Shown in pieces: positions 1 through 10,010 of a stretch of 64,000 nt of DNA. The notes beneath the pieces were generated by a model. That model made no database searches, was not told where the DNA came from, and saw nothing but the letters and a program-made list of their open reading frames with translations. The stretch is from Mycolicibacter algericus DSM 45454 (GTDB lineage: Bacteria; Actinomycetota; Actinomycetes; Mycobacteriales; Mycobacteriaceae): the NCBI RefSeq assembly GCF_002086455.1, contig NZ_MVHC01000018.1, forward strand, positions 1 through 64,000, written 5' to 3'. The position numbers were made by a program, and so were the translations under genes. Position 1 is the stretch's first letter, and the number at the start of each line of letters is the position of its first letter.

Positions 1-26
1 CGCCGGCCCCTCGGTCGGGGCCGGCG
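1..26 (-). terminator. Hairpin downstream of the first methyltransferase gene
   Basis: Perfect inverted repeat with 10-base arms (CGCCGGCCCC and GGGGCCGGCG) and a 6-base loop. It lies 13 bases past the stop of the minus-strand methyltransferase gene, so an intrinsic terminator is likely. Any T-tract would lie outside the window. Confidence 0.6.
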
Positions 27-39
27 CGCCGAGCGGTTG

Positions 40-1350
40 TTAGGGCTGCCACCAGGGCCGCAGCGGCAAGCCCCCGTCCTCGCCTCGCTCACCGACCTTG
101 GTGGCCAACACGTGGTGCAGCTGAAACAGGTTGCGCTCGAAGCCGAGTACTGACGCCGCCATGTACAGGCCCCACACCTTGGCGCGGCCCAAGCCGACCT
201 CGGCGACGGCCTCGTCCCAGTGGTCGACCAGGTTCTGGCTCCAGCCGCGCAGTATCTTGGCGTAGTGATGCCGGAAGTCCTCCTCGTGCACCACCTCGAA
301 ACCAGCTTGCTGGATCTCGGTGATCACTCGCCCCGCGCCGGTGATCTCGCCGTCGGGAAAGACATACCGGTCGGTGAACGCGTCACCCTTGAACGTCGAG
401 TTGTCCGGCAAGGTGATGCAGTGGTTGAGCAGCAGGCCACCGGAACGCAGCTTCGACTTGAGGAAACCGAAGTACGACGGGTAGTTCTTCACCCCGATGT
501 GCTCGGTGAGTCCGATCGAGGAGACCGCGTCGAATCCGGTCTCGGCCACGTCGCGGTAGTCGCAGTGCCGGACTTCGGCCAGATCGGAGAGCCCTTCGTC
601 GGCGATCGCCCGCTGCGCCCAGTCGACCTGCTCGCCCGACAGGGTGGCGCCGACTGCGCGCACCCCGCGCCGGGCGGCGTAGCGCACCATGCCGCCCCAG
701 CCGCAGCCGACGTCGAGCAGCCGATCGCCCGGTTGCAGCCGCAGCTTGTCGAAGATCAGCCGGTACTTGTTCTCCTGGGCGTCCTCCAGGGTCGCGTCGG
801 CGTTCGGGTAGATCGCGCAGGTATAGGTCATCGACGGACCCAGCACCCACTCGTAGAAGGTGTTGGACACGTCGTAGTGGTGGTGGATGGCATCGGCGTC
901 ACGTGCCTTGGAGTGCCGCAGGCCCGCCGCGGTGCGGCGCCACTTGGCCGGCGCTTCCTCCGGCGGCGGGGCGATCGGCTTGAAGTGCCGAAAACCGATC
1001 GACCGGATGATGTTCAGCAGCGCCTGCGGTGAGGGCTGTTTGAACTCCAGGTCCGCCAGCGCGTTGAGGACCTCGTAGGGGTTTCCCGGGTGCACGCCGC
1101 GCAATTCCAGGTCACCGGCGATGTAGGACCGGGCGATCCCCAGTTGTCCCAGCGAGGTGGCCAGGTAGGTGGTGGCGCGCGGATTGAGCAGATCCACGCC
1201 CAGCGCGGCGTCATCAGGCCCGACGCTGCTGCCGTCATACGCGGTGATCTTGATCGGCGGCTGCCCCCCGCCGGCCAGCAGCACCAGAATCTCGGCCAGG
1301 CCCAGCCGGCCTTTGGTGGAGCGAGCGCGCTCCGATTTCAATGTGGTCAT
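40..1350 (-). CDS. SAM-dependent cyclopropane-fatty-acid-synthase-like methyltransferase (copy A)
   Basis: Predicted to transfer a methyl or methylene group from S-adenosylmethionine to the double bond of membrane phospholipid acyl chains, as in the CFA synthase/UfaA1/Rv3720 family. The protein has 436 residues. It shows the SAM-binding LDVGCGWGGM motif near the middle, the family AIHHHYDVSN and SMTYTCAIY motifs, and SIGLTEHIGVKNYP in the catalytic region. An in-frame ATG exists 63 bases upstream, but the start at 1350 aligns with the homologue at 30009 and has a purine-rich stretch before it. It is nearly identical to the copy at 30009-31322 and less similar to the one at 27365. Its substrate (cyclopropane or 10-methyl product) cannot be told from sequence. 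Confidence 0.88.
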   Translation of the reverse strand: MTTLKSERARSTKGRLGLAEILVLLAGGGQPPIKITAYDGSSVGPDDAALGVDLLNPRATTYLATSLGQLGIARSYIAGDLELRGVHPGNPYEVLNALADLEFKQPSPQALLNIIRSIGFRHFKPIAPPPEEAPAKWRRTAAGLRHSKARDADAIHHHYDVSNTFYEWVLGPSMTYTCAIYPNADATLEDAQENKYRLIFDKLRLQPGDRLLDVGCGWGGMVRYAARRGVRAVGATLSGEQVDWAQRAIADEGLSDLAEVRHCDYRDVAETGFDAVSSIGLTEHIGVKNYPSYFGFLKSKLRSGGLLLNHCITLPDNSTFKGDAFTDRYVFPDGEITGAGRVITEIQQAGFEVVHEEDFRHHYAKILRGWSQNLVDHWDEAVAEVGLGRAKVWGLYMAASVLGFERNLFQLHHVLATKVGERGEDGGLPLRPWWQP

Positions 1351-1458
1351 AACTGCACCGTCCCCCCATGTGGCCTCCCCCCGTTTACGGGCGGCGTTTT
1401 CGTCCATACCCACATCACGGATGGCTCAATCGGGAAACGGTGCTGGATCTGCAGCGGT

Positions 1459-2541
1459 TCAGCACGCTGCGGTCACGGCCACCAAAGCCTGGGCGAACGT
1501 CGCCAAGTCCGCCTCAGTGGTGTCGACGTGCGGTGAGATCCGCAGCACCGGCGAGGTCAGTTCCCGCGGTGCGCGTTCGACGCCGGCCGCGGTGGTGACG
1601 ATGCGGTGCTCGGCGAGCAGTGCGGAGCGCACCGCCACCGGGTCGGCACCGGCCAGCGGTGCCAGTGTGGTGATCGCGCTGGGTTCGTCGACCGGCTCGA
1701 CCACTCGCCAGCCCGGCACTGCCGCCAGCACCCGCCGGCTCAGCGACCCCACGTCGGCCAATCGGGCCCGCACCTCCGCCGGCCCGGCCGCCAGATGCTC
1801 AGCCACGGCAGCGGAAAACCCCACCTGCGCAGCGACATTCACATCACCGCCGGGCGGTGCGGGCTGCAGCCGCGCGGCTAGCTGCGACCGTATCGCCAGC
1901 GCCCCCACGCCGCGGGGACCGGCCAGCCACTTGCGCGACGACGAATACACCGCGTCGGCACCGACGGCGCAGTCGATGTGACCCAATGCCTGGGCGGCGT
2001 CGACCACCAGCGGCACCCCCGCGTCCGCGCACAGCTGCGCCATGCCGGCCAGCGGCTGTACCAGTCCCCGATGGCTGCCCACCGGGGTCAGGTGCACCAG
2101 GCTCGGCGGGTCGGCGGCAAGCGCGGCCGCCGCCTCCTCGAGCACCAGCCGGCCGGCGGCATCGACCGGCAGCATCCGGGTGGCGAAGCCGTGCGCCGCC
2201 ATGATCGCCAGATTGGGGCCGTACTCCCCGGGCAGGCAGGCCAGCGTGCGACCGGCGGCGGGCCACCGGGACAGCAGCAGTTCCAGCGCGTGCCGCGACC
2301 CGGTGCTGAACTCGACGTCGGCGGCAGCCATGCCGGTCAGTGCCGCGAACGCGGCCCGGGCGGTGCGAAGCACCGGTGCGGCGGCCTCGGCGGCGACGTA
2401 GCCGCCGACCTCGGCCTCATGGCGGGCGTGGCGGGCGGCGGCGTCCATGGCGGCATGGCTCTGCCGCGAGCAGGCGGCGCTGTCCAAGTGCAGTCCGGCG
2501 ACCGGCGGACGCGCTGCCCGCCACGCGTCGGCAAGGCTCAT
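1459..2541 (-). CDS. egtE: Ergothioneine biosynthesis PLP-dependent C-S lyase EgtE
   Basis: Last step of ergothioneine synthesis: pyridoxal-phosphate-dependent cleavage of hercynylcysteine sulfoxide to give ergothioneine. The 360-residue protein has the class V aminotransferase fold. The [12 protein letters not shown] segment and the [12 protein letters not shown] segment carry the expected PLP-binding Lys. The reading frame extends farther upstream, but the ATG at 2541 overlaps the egtD stop as ATGA, which fixes the start as translational coupling. It is the distal gene of the egtA-B-C-D-E operon, with about 108 bases before the next gene. The family is certain; assignment to EgtE rests on operon context as well as the fold. 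Confidence 0.93.
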   Translation of the reverse strand: MSLADAWRAARPPVAGLHLDSAACSRQSHAAMDAAARHARHEAEVGGYVAAEAAAPVLRTARAAFAALTGMAAADVEFSTGSRHALELLLSRWPAAGRTLACLPGEYGPNLAIMAAHGFATRMLPVDAAGRLVLEEAAAALAADPPSLVHLTPVGSHRGLVQPLAGMAQLCADAGVPLVVDAAQALGHIDCAVGADAVYSSSRKWLAGPRGVGALAIRSQLAARLQPAPPGGDVNVAAQVGFSAAVAEHLAAGPAEVRARLADVGSLSRRVLAAVPGWRVVEPVDEPSAITTLAPLAGADPVAVRSALLAEHRIVTTAAGVERAPRELTSPVLRISPHVDTTEADLATFAQALVAVTAAC

Positions 2542-3518
2542 CTGACGGCGAGCGACAGGCCGAAATCGCCGGCGGCGTCGGTCCACCATCGCCGGCGGCG
2601 CAGCCCCGCGGCGGCCAGCTCGGCGGCGACCTGGTCCGGTCGGAACTTGCACGACACCTCGGTCAGCATCTCCTCGCCGGCCGCGAACTCGACGGCCAGG
2701 TCCAGCGCCGTGATCACCACGCGCTGCCGGTGGCGCGACCGCAACCACATCTCGATGCGCTGCTCGCCGGAATTCCACCGCGCCACATGAGCGAACGCGT
2801 CCAAGTCGAAGTCGGCGCCGAGTTCCCGGTTGACCACGGCGAGCACGTTGCGGTTGAAGGCCGCCGTGATGCCGGCGGCATCGTCGTAGGCACGCACCAG
2901 CCGCGCGGTGTCCTTGACCAGGTCGGTTCCCAGCAGTAGGCCGTCGCCGTCGCGCATCACCGCGGAGAGATCCGCCAGGAAGTCGGCACGTGGACCCGCC
3001 GTCAGGTTGCCGATGGTGGACCCGAGAAACACGAACAGCCGCCTGCCCCCGTCGGGGATCTGCGCCAGATGGTGCTCGAAGTCGCCGCAGACGGCGTGCA
3101 CCTGCACCCCGGGATAGTCGCGGGCGATGGCCTCCCCCGCCGTCTCCAAGATGCCGGCGTCGACGTCGAACGGGACGAAACGACGCAGCGCTCCGGTGTT
3201 CTGCAGCGCATCGAGCAGCATCCGGGTCTTCGCTGAGGTGCCGCTGCCCAACTCGACCAGGGTGTCCGCGGCGGACAGCGCCGCCACCTCCGCGGAGTGT
3301 TCGCGCAGGATCTCCGTCTCGGCGCGGGTCGGATAGTACTCCGGCAACCGGGTGATCCGATCGAACAGTTCGCTGCCGACGTCATCGTAGAACCATTTGG
3401 GCGGCAACGTTTTCGGATCTTGTTGCAGGCCGAACCGGACGTCGTCGCGCAGCGCGGTGCGGGCGGCGTCGGCGGCCAGATGATTGGACAGCGAGACCGC
3501 CGCATCGAACCCCGTCAT
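2538..3518 (-). CDS. egtD: L-histidine N-alpha-methyltransferase EgtD
   Basis: Trimethylates the alpha-amino group of histidine using three SAM to give hercynine, the first committed ergothioneine intermediate. The 326-residue length is typical. The SAM-binding [19 protein letters not shown] segment, FLGSTIGNL and the GTDLVKD loop are family hallmarks, and the N-terminal [16 protein letters not shown] is the conserved EgtD signature. It overlaps both neighbours by four bases (ATGA at each junction), so it is translated with egtC upstream and egtE downstream. It is cytosolic with no signal peptide. Confidence 0.96.
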   Translation of the reverse strand: MTGFDAAVSLSNHLAADAARTALRDDVRFGLQQDPKTLPPKWFYDDVGSELFDRITRLPEYYPTRAETEILREHSAEVAALSAADTLVELGSGTSAKTRMLLDALQNTGALRRFVPFDVDAGILETAGEAIARDYPGVQVHAVCGDFEHHLAQIPDGGRRLFVFLGSTIGNLTAGPRADFLADLSAVMRDGDGLLLGTDLVKDTARLVRAYDDAAGITAAFNRNVLAVVNRELGADFDLDAFAHVARWNSGEQRIEMWLRSRHRQRVVITALDLAVEFAAGEEMLTEVSCKFRPDQVAAELAAAGLRRRRWWTDAAGDFGLSLAVR

Positions 3519-4216
3519 CGACTTCCTTCCAACGCGGTGACACTGACCTCGCCGTCATGGGCGTCGACCAGGTGCCGGTCCGGTATGTCTATCCAGCGCG
3601 GGTCGTCGTCGTAGGGTTCGCTGGCCAGCACCACACCGTCGGCACCGTGCAACATCGACAAGGTATCCCCCCAGGTGGTGGCCAACAGACGGGAGCCGTT
3701 GGCGGCCAAGATGTTCAGCCGCGCCTGCGGATCGGCCGCGGCGGTCTCGACGATCACCTCCGCCAACGAGTCCACCCCGTGCTCGAAGATCGTCGCGGCC
3801 AGTATCGCGCTGTCGCAGACGGATTCGGCCTTTGCGTGGCTGGACAGCACCGCGCGGTTCACCACGCCGTTGTGCGACAGCAGCCAGTTGCCTCCCGCGA
3901 ACGGGGCGGTCGCACTGGCCTCGATCGGCATGCCGACGGTGGCCGAGCGCACCGCGGCCACCACACAATGACTCGACAACACCGGCGCCACCGACGCGAA
4001 CGAGGTGTCACTCCACAGCGGCGAGGCGCTGCGCCAGCGCCGCGGTTCGCCGCTGCCGCTGACATCGAAGAACCCGGCGCCCCACCCGTCGGCGTTGAGC
4101 AGCCCGTGCTGTTGGCGGCGCGGCGCATAGGACTGCACCAGCAGACCGTACGGCGGATCCAGCATCAACTCGGCCAGCGAACGCGGGCTGCCCAGCCAGC
4201 CCAGATGCCGGCACAT
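3515..4216 (-). CDS. egtC: Gamma-glutamyl-hercynylcysteine sulfoxide hydrolase EgtC
   Basis: Class II glutamine-amidotransferase-type amidohydrolase that removes the gamma-glutamyl group from the EgtB product. The protein (233 residues) begins MCRHLGWLG, so the nucleophilic Cys2 is exposed once Met is removed. DGWGAGFF and LLSHNGVVN are the Ntn-hydrolase substrate-pocket motifs. The open frame runs back to 4855 inside egtB, but a start giving MCRHLG is required for activity and shares one base with the egtB stop (TGATG). It is the third gene of the coupled egt operon. Confidence 0.95.
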   Translation of the reverse strand: MCRHLGWLGSPRSLAELMLDPPYGLLVQSYAPRRQQHGLLNADGWGAGFFDVSGSGEPRRWRSASPLWSDTSFASVAPVLSSHCVVAAVRSATVGMPIEASATAPFAGGNWLLSHNGVVNRAVLSSHAKAESVCDSAILAATIFEHGVDSLAEVIVETAAADPQARLNILAANGSRLLATTWGDTLSMLHGADGVVLASEPYDDDPRWIDIPDRHLVDAHDGEVSVTALEGSR

Positions 4217-5532
4217 CAGACGTCCCAGGCCAAGCGGACGCCGGCGAAGATCTGCCGACGGTACGGGTGATCCCAGTTGCGGAAGCTGGGCCGTAGGGTC
4301 TCGGGCGCGACCGCCCATGACCCGCCGCGCAGCACCCGGTAGTCGCCGCCGAAGAACGGCTCGGAATAGCGTTGGTAGATCATCGGTGTAAAGCCCGGCC
4401 ACGGTTGCAGCGGGGAGCTGGTCCACTCCCAGACGTCGCCGAGCAGCTGTTCGGCCCCGTAGGCCGATGCGCCGTTCGGGTACGCCCCGACCGGGGCCGG
4501 GCGCAGTGCCGCACCGCCGAGGTTGGCCAGTTGGGCCGTCGCCTCGCCGTCGCCCCAGGGGCGGCGACGTCGCGCCCCCGCCTGCGGATCCCACGCGCAG
4601 GCCTTCTCCCATTCGATCTCGGTGGGCAGCCGGGCGCCGGCCCAGGTCGCGTAGGCCTGCGCCTCGAAGTAGCTGACGTGTTGCACCGGTTCGTCGTCGG
4701 GGAGGTCCTCGAGGTGGCCGAAGCGGGTCCGACAGGTGTGGTCGGGACTCCAGAACTGTGGTGCGGTCAGCCCGGCCTGCATCCGGTGGGACCAGCCGCG
4801 CTCGGTCCACCACCGCGGTTGCCGGTAGCCGCCGTCGTCGATGAACGCCCGCCATTCGGCGTTGCTCACCGGCACCCGGCCGATCCGGAAGGCCGCGACC
4901 TCCACGCGATGCGCCGGCCGCTCGTTGTCGAGCGCGAAGGGTTCGGCGGTGGCATCGACGCCGAGCACGAACTCGCCGGCCGGCACCAGCACCGAGGTCC
5001 CGGCCACGCCGGGCCGGCCTGCCGGCAGGGGGCGGCCGGCGTCGAGCAGCGGCGCCCCGGTGCGCAGGTTCAGTGCCTGCAGCATGGTCTCGTTGTGCTG
5101 GTGTTCGTGACTGACCACCATCCCGAACACGAAACCGTCCGCGAAATCACCGGGCAACGCGTTCAGTTCGTCGAACACCTTGGATCGGACCGTGGCGCAA
5201 TATTTCCGGGCCTGCTCCGGGGAGAGCAGCGGCAGGTCGACGCGGCTGGCCCGCGGATGGACGAAGGCGTCGTAGAGGCCCTCGACGTCGGCCGGCAGCA
5301 TTCCGGGCCGGTCCGGGTCCCCGCCGCGCAGCAGCCACAGCTCCTCCTGCTGGCCGATATGGGCCAGGTCCCACACCAACGGGCTCATCAGCGGGTCGTA
5401 CTGGCGATGCAGTTCGGCCTCGTCGAAGTCGACGAGCGCCAGCGTGCGTTCCCGTGCCCGGGACAGCTCACCGGCCAGCGTCTCGGCCTTGGTGAGGGCC
5501 TTGGTGAGGGCCTTGGTGACGCCCTCGGTCAC
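4216..5532 (-). CDS. egtB: Hercynine oxygenase (sulfoxide synthase) EgtB
   Basis: Non-haem iron enzyme joining gamma-glutamylcysteine to hercynine with oxygen to form the sulfoxide. The 438-residue protein has an N-terminal DinB-like domain carrying the likely iron ligands (His58 in WDLAHIGQQ, and the [10 protein letters not shown] histidines) and a C-terminal formylglycine-enzyme/sulfatase-modifying domain with the RVLRGGSW and [19 protein letters not shown] signatures. The start is a GTG at 5532 overlapping the egtA stop as GTGA; a longer ATG-started frame exists but would run into egtA. The N-terminus carries three copies of a TKAL repeat, encoded by a 12-base tandem repeat, which looks dispensable. 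Confidence 0.95.
   Translation of the reverse strand: MTEGVTKALTKALTKAETLAGELSRARERTLALVDFDEAELHRQYDPLMSPLVWDLAHIGQQEELWLLRGGDPDRPGMLPADVEGLYDAFVHPRASRVDLPLLSPEQARKYCATVRSKVFDELNALPGDFADGFVFGMVVSHEHQHNETMLQALNLRTGAPLLDAGRPLPAGRPGVAGTSVLVPAGEFVLGVDATAEPFALDNERPAHRVEVAAFRIGRVPVSNAEWRAFIDDGGYRQPRWWTERGWSHRMQAGLTAPQFWSPDHTCRTRFGHLEDLPDDEPVQHVSYFEAQAYATWAGARLPTEIEWEKACAWDPQAGARRRRPWGDGEATAQLANLGGAALRPAPVGAYPNGASAYGAEQLLGDVWEWTSSPLQPWPGFTPMIYQRYSEPFFGGDYRVLRGGSWAVAPETLRPSFRNWDHPYRRQIFAGVRLAWDV
5485..5520 (-). repeat. egtB: 12-base tandem repeat in the egtB 5' end
   Basis: Three tandem 12-base units (GGCCTTGGTGAG on the plus strand; last base changed in the third) encode [11 protein letters not shown] near the EgtB N-terminus. 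Loss or gain of a unit would keep the frame, so the site could vary between strains. Confidence 0.8.
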
Positions 5533-6815
5533 GACCGTCCTCCCGCCAGCCTCGCCACCGTCGCGGTCACCCCGGTGCGAGCCACCTCGTCGGCGACGTC
5601 GTCGGCCGGGCAGCGGGCCCATTCGACCATCTCGGCCAACCGGTCCATCCCGTCACGCAGCGAGGCCGGTGCCCGGCCGGCCACCAGCCCCACGCATCGC
5701 CGGGCGGCCGCGTGCAGCCGCGGGTCGGCCAGGCCGATCCGGGCGGCGACGTCCCAGGCGGTCGCGACGGGCGCGACGGCCTCGGCGGCGGCGTCGGCCG
5801 CGGCCGGGTCGTCGAGCAGGGTCGCCAAGGTGAAGACGATCGCCGGCCAGAGCGCATCACCGACGCTGTCGAGGTAGCGGATTTCCAGCCAGCCGCGGGG
5901 GCGCACCGGCGGGAACAACGTGGTCAGGTGGTAGTCGAGGTCGGCGAGGGCGGCGCGGCGGCCACCCAGCCGCACCCGTCCGTCGGCCCAGTCGGCGAAC
6001 GGCACATACCGGCTGACCGGGATGGCGTCGGGTGCATGCACCAGCATCACCGGCGCCTTCAGGGCGTAGCGCGCCCAATCGGAGGCCGGGTCGGTGCCGT
6101 CCAGTCCCAGGACGGGACCGCACCGCATCGAGTCCAGCCGGCTCCAGACCCGTTGCCGGGTGGAACGCCAGCCGGAGAACTCCCCGCTCAACAGTGGGGA
6201 ATTGGCGGCGATCGCGACCATGGTCGGGCCCAAAGCGTGCGCCAGCCGTACCCGGTCGGCCCACCTGGAACGCCGGCCGGCATCCAGATTGAGCTGGACC
6301 GACGCCGTCGACGTCATCATCGCCGCACCGGCCGAACCGGTGTGGCTGGCGGCGAAGAACTGCTCCATCGCCGCGTAACGCGGGCCCGGGTTGATGCGCT
6401 GCGTCGGCCGCAACGGGTCGGCACCGAGGGCCACCAGCCCCAGTCCGGCCTCGGCGAACGCGGCTCGCAGCACCGCCTGATCGGCGGCCATTGCTGCGAT
6501 CGCGGCGGGTGCACCGGCCAACGGCGGGCTGGACAACTCCACCGCGCCACCGGGTTCCACGGTGACCCTGCTGCCGCCCGGCAACCCGGGAAGCGACCGC
6601 AGCACCTCACCGATCTCCGCCCAACCGGGTCGCCGAAGCGGATCGGCCGGGTCGAAGCAGTGGGCCTCGATCTCTAAGCCCACCCGGCCCGGCGGCCCAT
6701 CGGTGAGGCAGCGGTCGGCGATGTACTCGGCGGCTTCGGCGGAACCGGACAGTTCGGTCTCGGCGGGGCAAGGCTCATCGACGCGGGACAGTTGAGTCGC
6801 CGCGGCGAGCGCCAT
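5529..6815 (-). CDS. egtA: Glutamate-cysteine ligase EgtA
   Basis: Makes gamma-glutamylcysteine, the thiol donor for EgtB, from glutamate and cysteine with ATP. The 428 residues match the actinobacterial EgtA family (GCS2-like fold). Visible features are the [13 protein letters not shown] start of the catalytic core, [12 protein letters not shown], the [12 protein letters not shown] segment and the [10 protein letters not shown] segment near the C-terminus. The start is ATG at 6815, with GGAGG at 6825-6829 seven or more bases upstream. It is the first gene of the operon, and the following four genes all overlap. Mycobacteria use mycothiol rather than glutathione, so a role in ergothioneine is the natural reading. 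Confidence 0.93.
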   Translation of the reverse strand: MALAAATQLSRVDEPCPAETELSGSAEAAEYIADRCLTDGPPGRVGLEIEAHCFDPADPLRRPGWAEIGEVLRSLPGLPGGSRVTVEPGGAVELSSPPLAGAPAAIAAMAADQAVLRAAFAEAGLGLVALGADPLRPTQRINPGPRYAAMEQFFAASHTGSAGAAMMTSTASVQLNLDAGRRSRWADRVRLAHALGPTMVAIAANSPLLSGEFSGWRSTRQRVWSRLDSMRCGPVLGLDGTDPASDWARYALKAPVMLVHAPDAIPVSRYVPFADWADGRVRLGGRRAALADLDYHLTTLFPPVRPRGWLEIRYLDSVGDALWPAIVFTLATLLDDPAAADAAAEAVAPVATAWDVAARIGLADPRLHAAARRCVGLVAGRAPASLRDGMDRLAEMVEWARCPADDVADEVARTGVTATVARLAGGRS

Positions 6816-6821
6816 ATATCA

Positions 6822-6852
6822 ACCCCTCCGCCCGTCGATCTTGTCGACGTTA
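6822..6852 (-). promoter_or_regulatory. Candidate egt operon promoter and ribosome-binding site
   Basis: On the minus strand a TAACGT hexamer (6847-6852) fits the mycobacterial -10 pattern TANNNT. It would give a leader of roughly 25 bases that includes GGAGG at 6825-6829 in front of egtA. No -35 or operator is obvious. Confidence 0.4.
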
Positions 6853-6881
6853 CCGGAGCCACCCGACACCGTGACGGCCCT

Positions 6882-7535
6882 TTACTGGCCCAGCGAGTTC
6901 TGCATCGCTCCTGCCAGCACGTTCACCGCCGGCCCGGCGTTACCGGACTGGCAGACCTTGGCCTGCAGCAGCACGTTGAGCCGCAGCCGGGTCTGGTTGA
7001 AACAGCGCCGATCGGTGCCGGCTTCCTGCTTGACCCAAGCGGCGTCGATCGCCCCGGCCGGCCCGCCGTCGAACGCCCACACCTGGGTGGCCCCGTTGTC
7101 CAGGTGCATCGCGGTGGTGCGCCCCGAGCACCCGGCGGTGCGGTCGGTGATGCGGTGGAAGGCCCGGTCGGCGGCGGCCTCGGTGGCGAACACCCCCACC
7201 GCCTGCTTGACGAAATGCGTCTGGTCGTTGGCCGCGGTCTGGGTGACCGCGCTGTTGAAGGACGCCAGGTCGGGGTCGTTGTAGACCTCGGGCAGGCCGA
7301 TGTCGGCCCAGTTGTTGCAGGCCGGATCGTCGACCCAGAACGCCTGGAACGGCTGGCCGGACGGCGCGTCCCAGGTCATCGGGGCGCCGACGATGTTGCC
7401 GACCGAGCCCTTGGGCAACACCGCGTAGGACACCACGCCGGGTTCAGAAGGCCGCGCCACAGCGGCCGGGGCGGTCGCCGTGGAGGTCACGGCCAGGCCC
7501 AGGCCCGCCACCATGAACGTCGCGGCGGCCCGCAC
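6882..7535 (-). CDS. Secreted sensor-domain (PknH extracellular-like) protein
   Basis: Exported protein of 217 residues with an N-terminal signal peptide (hydrophobic run to about residue 28, Ala-rich cleavage region). The body resembles the PknH C-terminal extracellular sensor domain, a fold seen in many mycobacterial lipoproteins and in Rv3705c, which sits at this place in M. tuberculosis. Paired cysteines (ACNNW, AGCSG, DRRCFN and KVCQSG) fit the two disulfides of that fold. No lipobox Cys follows the signal, so it is probably free in the periplasm or secreted. The start is GTG at 7535, one base after the ohr stop. Ligand unknown. Confidence 0.8.
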   Translation of the reverse strand: MRAAATFMVAGLGLAVTSTATAPAAVARPSEPGVVSYAVLPKGSVGNIVGAPMTWDAPSGQPFQAFWVDDPACNNWADIGLPEVYNDPDLASFNSAVTQTAANDQTHFVKQAVGVFATEAAADRAFHRITDRTAGCSGRTTAMHLDNGATQVWAFDGGPAGAIDAAWVKQEAGTDRRCFNQTRLRLNVLLQAKVCQSGNAGPAVNVLAGAMQNSLGQ

Positions 7536-7536
7536 G

Positions 7537-7968
7537 CTATACCTTCGCCGAAACGATGAAGTCGGCGTTTCCGCGGGTGGCTCTCGAGTATGGGCACACC
7601 TCGTGGGCCTGGGCCATCAGGTCGTCGGCGATGGCCTGCGACAGCCCAGGCAGATTCCCGATGATGGTGCCGGTCAGGCCGAACTCCTCGGTGGCGACGT
7701 CCTTGCCCAGCGCGACCTGGACGGTGACGTTGCTCTCGTCGTCCAGGGCGACCGCGGACCGGCGCGCCACCAGTCGCAGGGCGCCCAGGAAACACGCCGC
7801 GTAGCCCGCGGAGAACAGTTCCTCGGGGTTGGTGCCTTCACCGTCCCCGCCCAACTCGCGGGGCGGGCGGGTGTCCAGGTCGACGCGGCCGGTCGCGGAG
7901 CGAACGTGGCCGTCTCGGCCACCGCCGGTCGCGGTCGACTCGGTGGCGAAAACGACTTTGATGCTCAT
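7537..7968 (-). CDS. ohr: Organic hydroperoxide resistance protein (Ohr/OsmC family)
   Basis: Thiol peroxidase that reduces organic and fatty-acid hydroperoxides. The 143-residue length is typical for Ohr. Both redox cysteines are present: FSAGYAACFLGAL in the first half and EVCPYSRATRGN near the C-terminus; the latter context distinguishes Ohr from OsmC. The N-terminal region contains ATGGGRDGHV, also usual for Ohr. The gene is co-directional with the sensor-domain gene, whose GTG start is one base away. No OhrR-type regulator lies next to it. Its position between the egt operon and a catalase gives the locus an oxidative-stress theme. Confidence 0.93.
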   Translation of the reverse strand: MSIKVVFATESTATGGGRDGHVRSATGRVDLDTRPPRELGGDGEGTNPEELFSAGYAACFLGALRLVARRSAVALDDESNVTVQVALGKDVATEEFGLTGTIIGNLPGLSQAIADDLMAQAHEVCPYSRATRGNADFIVSAKV

Positions 7969-8000
7969 GGCCCGATCATGCCAGTCCGGCGGCCCGGCCG

Positions 8001-9449
8001 TCAGGCAAGGTTGGCCCGCACCCCGGCCTCCACATCGCGACCCAGGTCCTCATCGACGTTGTGCCAGTACTCGAACACCCGGGACAGCACCGGCTCGCGA
8101 ACGCCGGCGGAGACATGGCCGATGATGTTGGCCGCCAACCGTTTCCGCTGCTCGTCGTCGAACACGTGACGGACCAGGGTTCCAGCCTGCCCAAAATCGT
8201 CATCGTCGTCACGCAGCGTGTACGCCGCACGCACCATGTCACCGTCGGCATGCCAGCGCACTTCGGCGGCGCGAGCCGAGTCGGCGACCGGGCCCCCGAC
8301 CGAGTTCGGCGCGTACACCGGGTCGGACGCGTTGCGGAACCGCATTTTGCCGTCCTTGGAGTACGTGTGCACGTCGGTCTTGGGCGCGTTGACCGGTAGC
8401 TGGTTGTAGTTGGTCCCGATCCGGGCGCGGTGGGCGTCGGCGTAGGAGAAGCCGCGGGCCAGCAGCATCTTGTCGGGGCTCAGCCCGGTGCCGGGCACGG
8501 TGTTGCTCGGTTCGAACGCCGCCTGCTCGATCTCGTTGTGGTAATCGGCGACGTTGCGGTCCAGGGTGAAACGACCGACGTCGATCAGCGGGTAGTCGGC
8601 GTGCGGCCACACCTTGGTGAGATCGAACGGGTTGAGCCGGTAGGTCTTGGCGTCCTCGAACGGCATGATCTGCACCTTCACCGCCCAGCTCGGGTGGTCG
8701 CCGCGTTCGATCGCGTCGTAGAGATCGCGCTGGTGGTAGTCGGCGTCGGCTCCCGCGAGCCGCTCCCCTTCTTCCTGGCTGAGGTTCTCGACACCCTGGT
8801 CGCTGATGAAGTGGTACTTCACCCAGAAGATCTCGCCGGCCGCGTTGCTCCAGCTGTAGGTGTGGCTGCCGTAGCCGTTCATGTGCCGCCAGGATTTTGG
8901 CAGGCCGCGGTCGCCCATCAGGTAGGTCACCTGATGGGCCGACTCCGGGCTGAGCGTCCAGAAGTCCCACTGCATGTGGTGGTCGCGCAGATTGCTTGCC
9001 ACCAGCCGTTTTTGGGATCGGATGAAGTGCTGGAACTTCATCGGGTCCCGGAAGAAGAAGACCGGGGTGTTGTTGCCGACGATGTCGAAGTTGCCTTGCG
9101 CGGTGTAGAACTTCAGTGCGAATCCACGCACGTCGCGCCAGGTGTCGGGGCTGCCGCGTTCACCGGCGACGGTGGAGAACCGGGCCAGCATCTCGGTTTT
9201 GGCGCCCGGCGCGAACACCGCCGCTCGGGTGTAGGCGCTGACGTCGGCCGTCACCTCGAGGTGCCCGAATGCCCCGCCCCCCTTGGCGTGCGGCTGGCGT
9301 TCCGGGGTGCGCTCCCGGTTGAACATCGCCATCTGCTCGAGCAGGTAATGGTCCTGCAGCAGGATCGGGCCGTCCGGGCCGACCGTCAACGAGTCGGTGT
9401 CGCTCGGTGCCGGCGCACCGGCCTCGGTGGTGGTGTGATGCTCGGCCAT
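8001..9449 (-). CDS. katA: Monofunctional haem catalase
   Basis: Decomposes hydrogen peroxide to water and oxygen. At 482 residues it matches small-subunit (clade 3) haem catalases. The distal catalytic His lies in [12 protein letters not shown], the Asn in [11 protein letters not shown], and the proximal haem-ligand Tyr in [17 protein letters not shown]. There is no signal peptide, so it is cytosolic. A good ribosome-binding site (AGAGGAG) precedes the ATG. It is not the bifunctional KatG type. The symbol is used in the generic sense; no regulator is adjacent. Confidence 0.95.
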   Translation of the reverse strand: MAEHHTTTEAGAPAPSDTDSLTVGPDGPILLQDHYLLEQMAMFNRERTPERQPHAKGGGAFGHLEVTADVSAYTRAAVFAPGAKTEMLARFSTVAGERGSPDTWRDVRGFALKFYTAQGNFDIVGNNTPVFFFRDPMKFQHFIRSQKRLVASNLRDHHMQWDFWTLSPESAHQVTYLMGDRGLPKSWRHMNGYGSHTYSWSNAAGEIFWVKYHFISDQGVENLSQEEGERLAGADADYHQRDLYDAIERGDHPSWAVKVQIMPFEDAKTYRLNPFDLTKVWPHADYPLIDVGRFTLDRNVADYHNEIEQAAFEPSNTVPGTGLSPDKMLLARGFSYADAHRARIGTNYNQLPVNAPKTDVHTYSKDGKMRFRNASDPVYAPNSVGGPVADSARAAEVRWHADGDMVRAAYTLRDDDDDFGQAGTLVRHVFDDEQRKRLAANIIGHVSAGVREPVLSRVFEYWHNVDEDLGRDVEAGVRANLA

Positions 9450-9492
9450 CGGTCAATCTCCTCTTTTGCTCAAAGGGTTTTGGCTAAAGGGG

Positions 9493-9558
9493 CCCGCGAG
9501 TGTGCGGTTTCCTGCGTGACTCGCCATGCGAGGCGTCGGAAACCGCACCCTCGGCGGG
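9493..9558. repeat. Long intergenic hairpin of a dispersed family (copy 1)
   Basis: Inverted repeat with arms around 9493-9512 and 9538-9558. The core CGAGTGTGCGGTTTCC pairs with GGAAACCGCACCCTCG with one mismatch, and the flanking CCCG and CGGG extend the stem. It lies 11 bases past the stop of the downstream-pointing His/Pro-rich gene and about 45 bases before the catalase start. Related elements are at 46875, 54648 and 58892. Confidence 0.75.
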
Positions 9559-9569
9559 TCTCGTGGGAA

Positions 9570-9932
9570 TTACCGGTGCGGCGGCGCCGGGGGCGCGGAC
9601 GGCGGCCCCGGCGGCGGACCGACCGGACCGCCGGGCGGATTACCCGGGCCGGCGGGACGGAACCCCGGCCAGCCCGGTTCGTTGCCGGGGCCGGCGGGCC
9701 CGAAGCCGGGGCCCATCGGCGGGCCGTGGTGCATCATGCAATGCCCGTGCTGGTGTCCGTGCCAACCACCGTTACTGAGGTAGCTGCCGGCGCAGAAGAT
9801 CACCGCGGCGATGAATACGGTCCCGGCGACGATCACCACCCACGCTGCGGCCTGATACAGCCTGTTCGGTTTGGCCGCCGGTGCTGCCGGTGGCGGCGGT
9901 GGCGGCGGCTTCGGTGCAGGTGTTTCGGTCAT
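9570..9932 (-). CDS. Pro/Gly- and His-rich single-pass membrane protein (paralogue 1)
   Basis: Unrecognised function; corresponds by position to the small proline-rich proteins near Rv3706c. It has 120 residues: a proline-rich N-terminus, one transmembrane segment (about residues 24-46, including AAAWVVIVAGTVFIAAVIF), a short His/Cys cluster (WHGHQHGHCMMHHG) and a Pro/Gly-rich tail. The cluster looks able to bind a metal ion (inference). The next gene upstream is a clear paralogue with the same order of parts, and the start at the second ATG (9932) is chosen because the two proteins then both begin M(S/T)ETP. A tight GC hairpin separates the two genes. Confidence 0.72.
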   Translation of the reverse strand: MTETPAPKPPPPPPPAAPAAKPNRLYQAAAWVVIVAGTVFIAAVIFCAGSYLSNGGWHGHQHGHCMMHHGPPMGPGFGPAGPGNEPGWPGFRPAGPGNPPGGPVGPPPGPPSAPPAPPHR

Positions 9933-9959
9933 ATCGCCCAATCATGCCTGACAACGACG

Positions 9960-9993
9960 CCAGCCGCCGCCCTTCGGGAGGGGCGGCGGCTGG
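9960..9993 (-). terminator. GC-rich terminator hairpin between the two His/Pro-rich genes
   Basis: Perfect 13-base arms (CCAGCCGCCGCCC and GGGCGGCGGCTGG) around an 8-base loop containing TTCGGG. It lies 17 bases past the stop of the upstream gene. No strong T-tract follows, as is usual in mycobacteria. Confidence 0.65.
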
Positions 9994-10010
9994 TTGTTCG
10001 TGGCCGGGGC

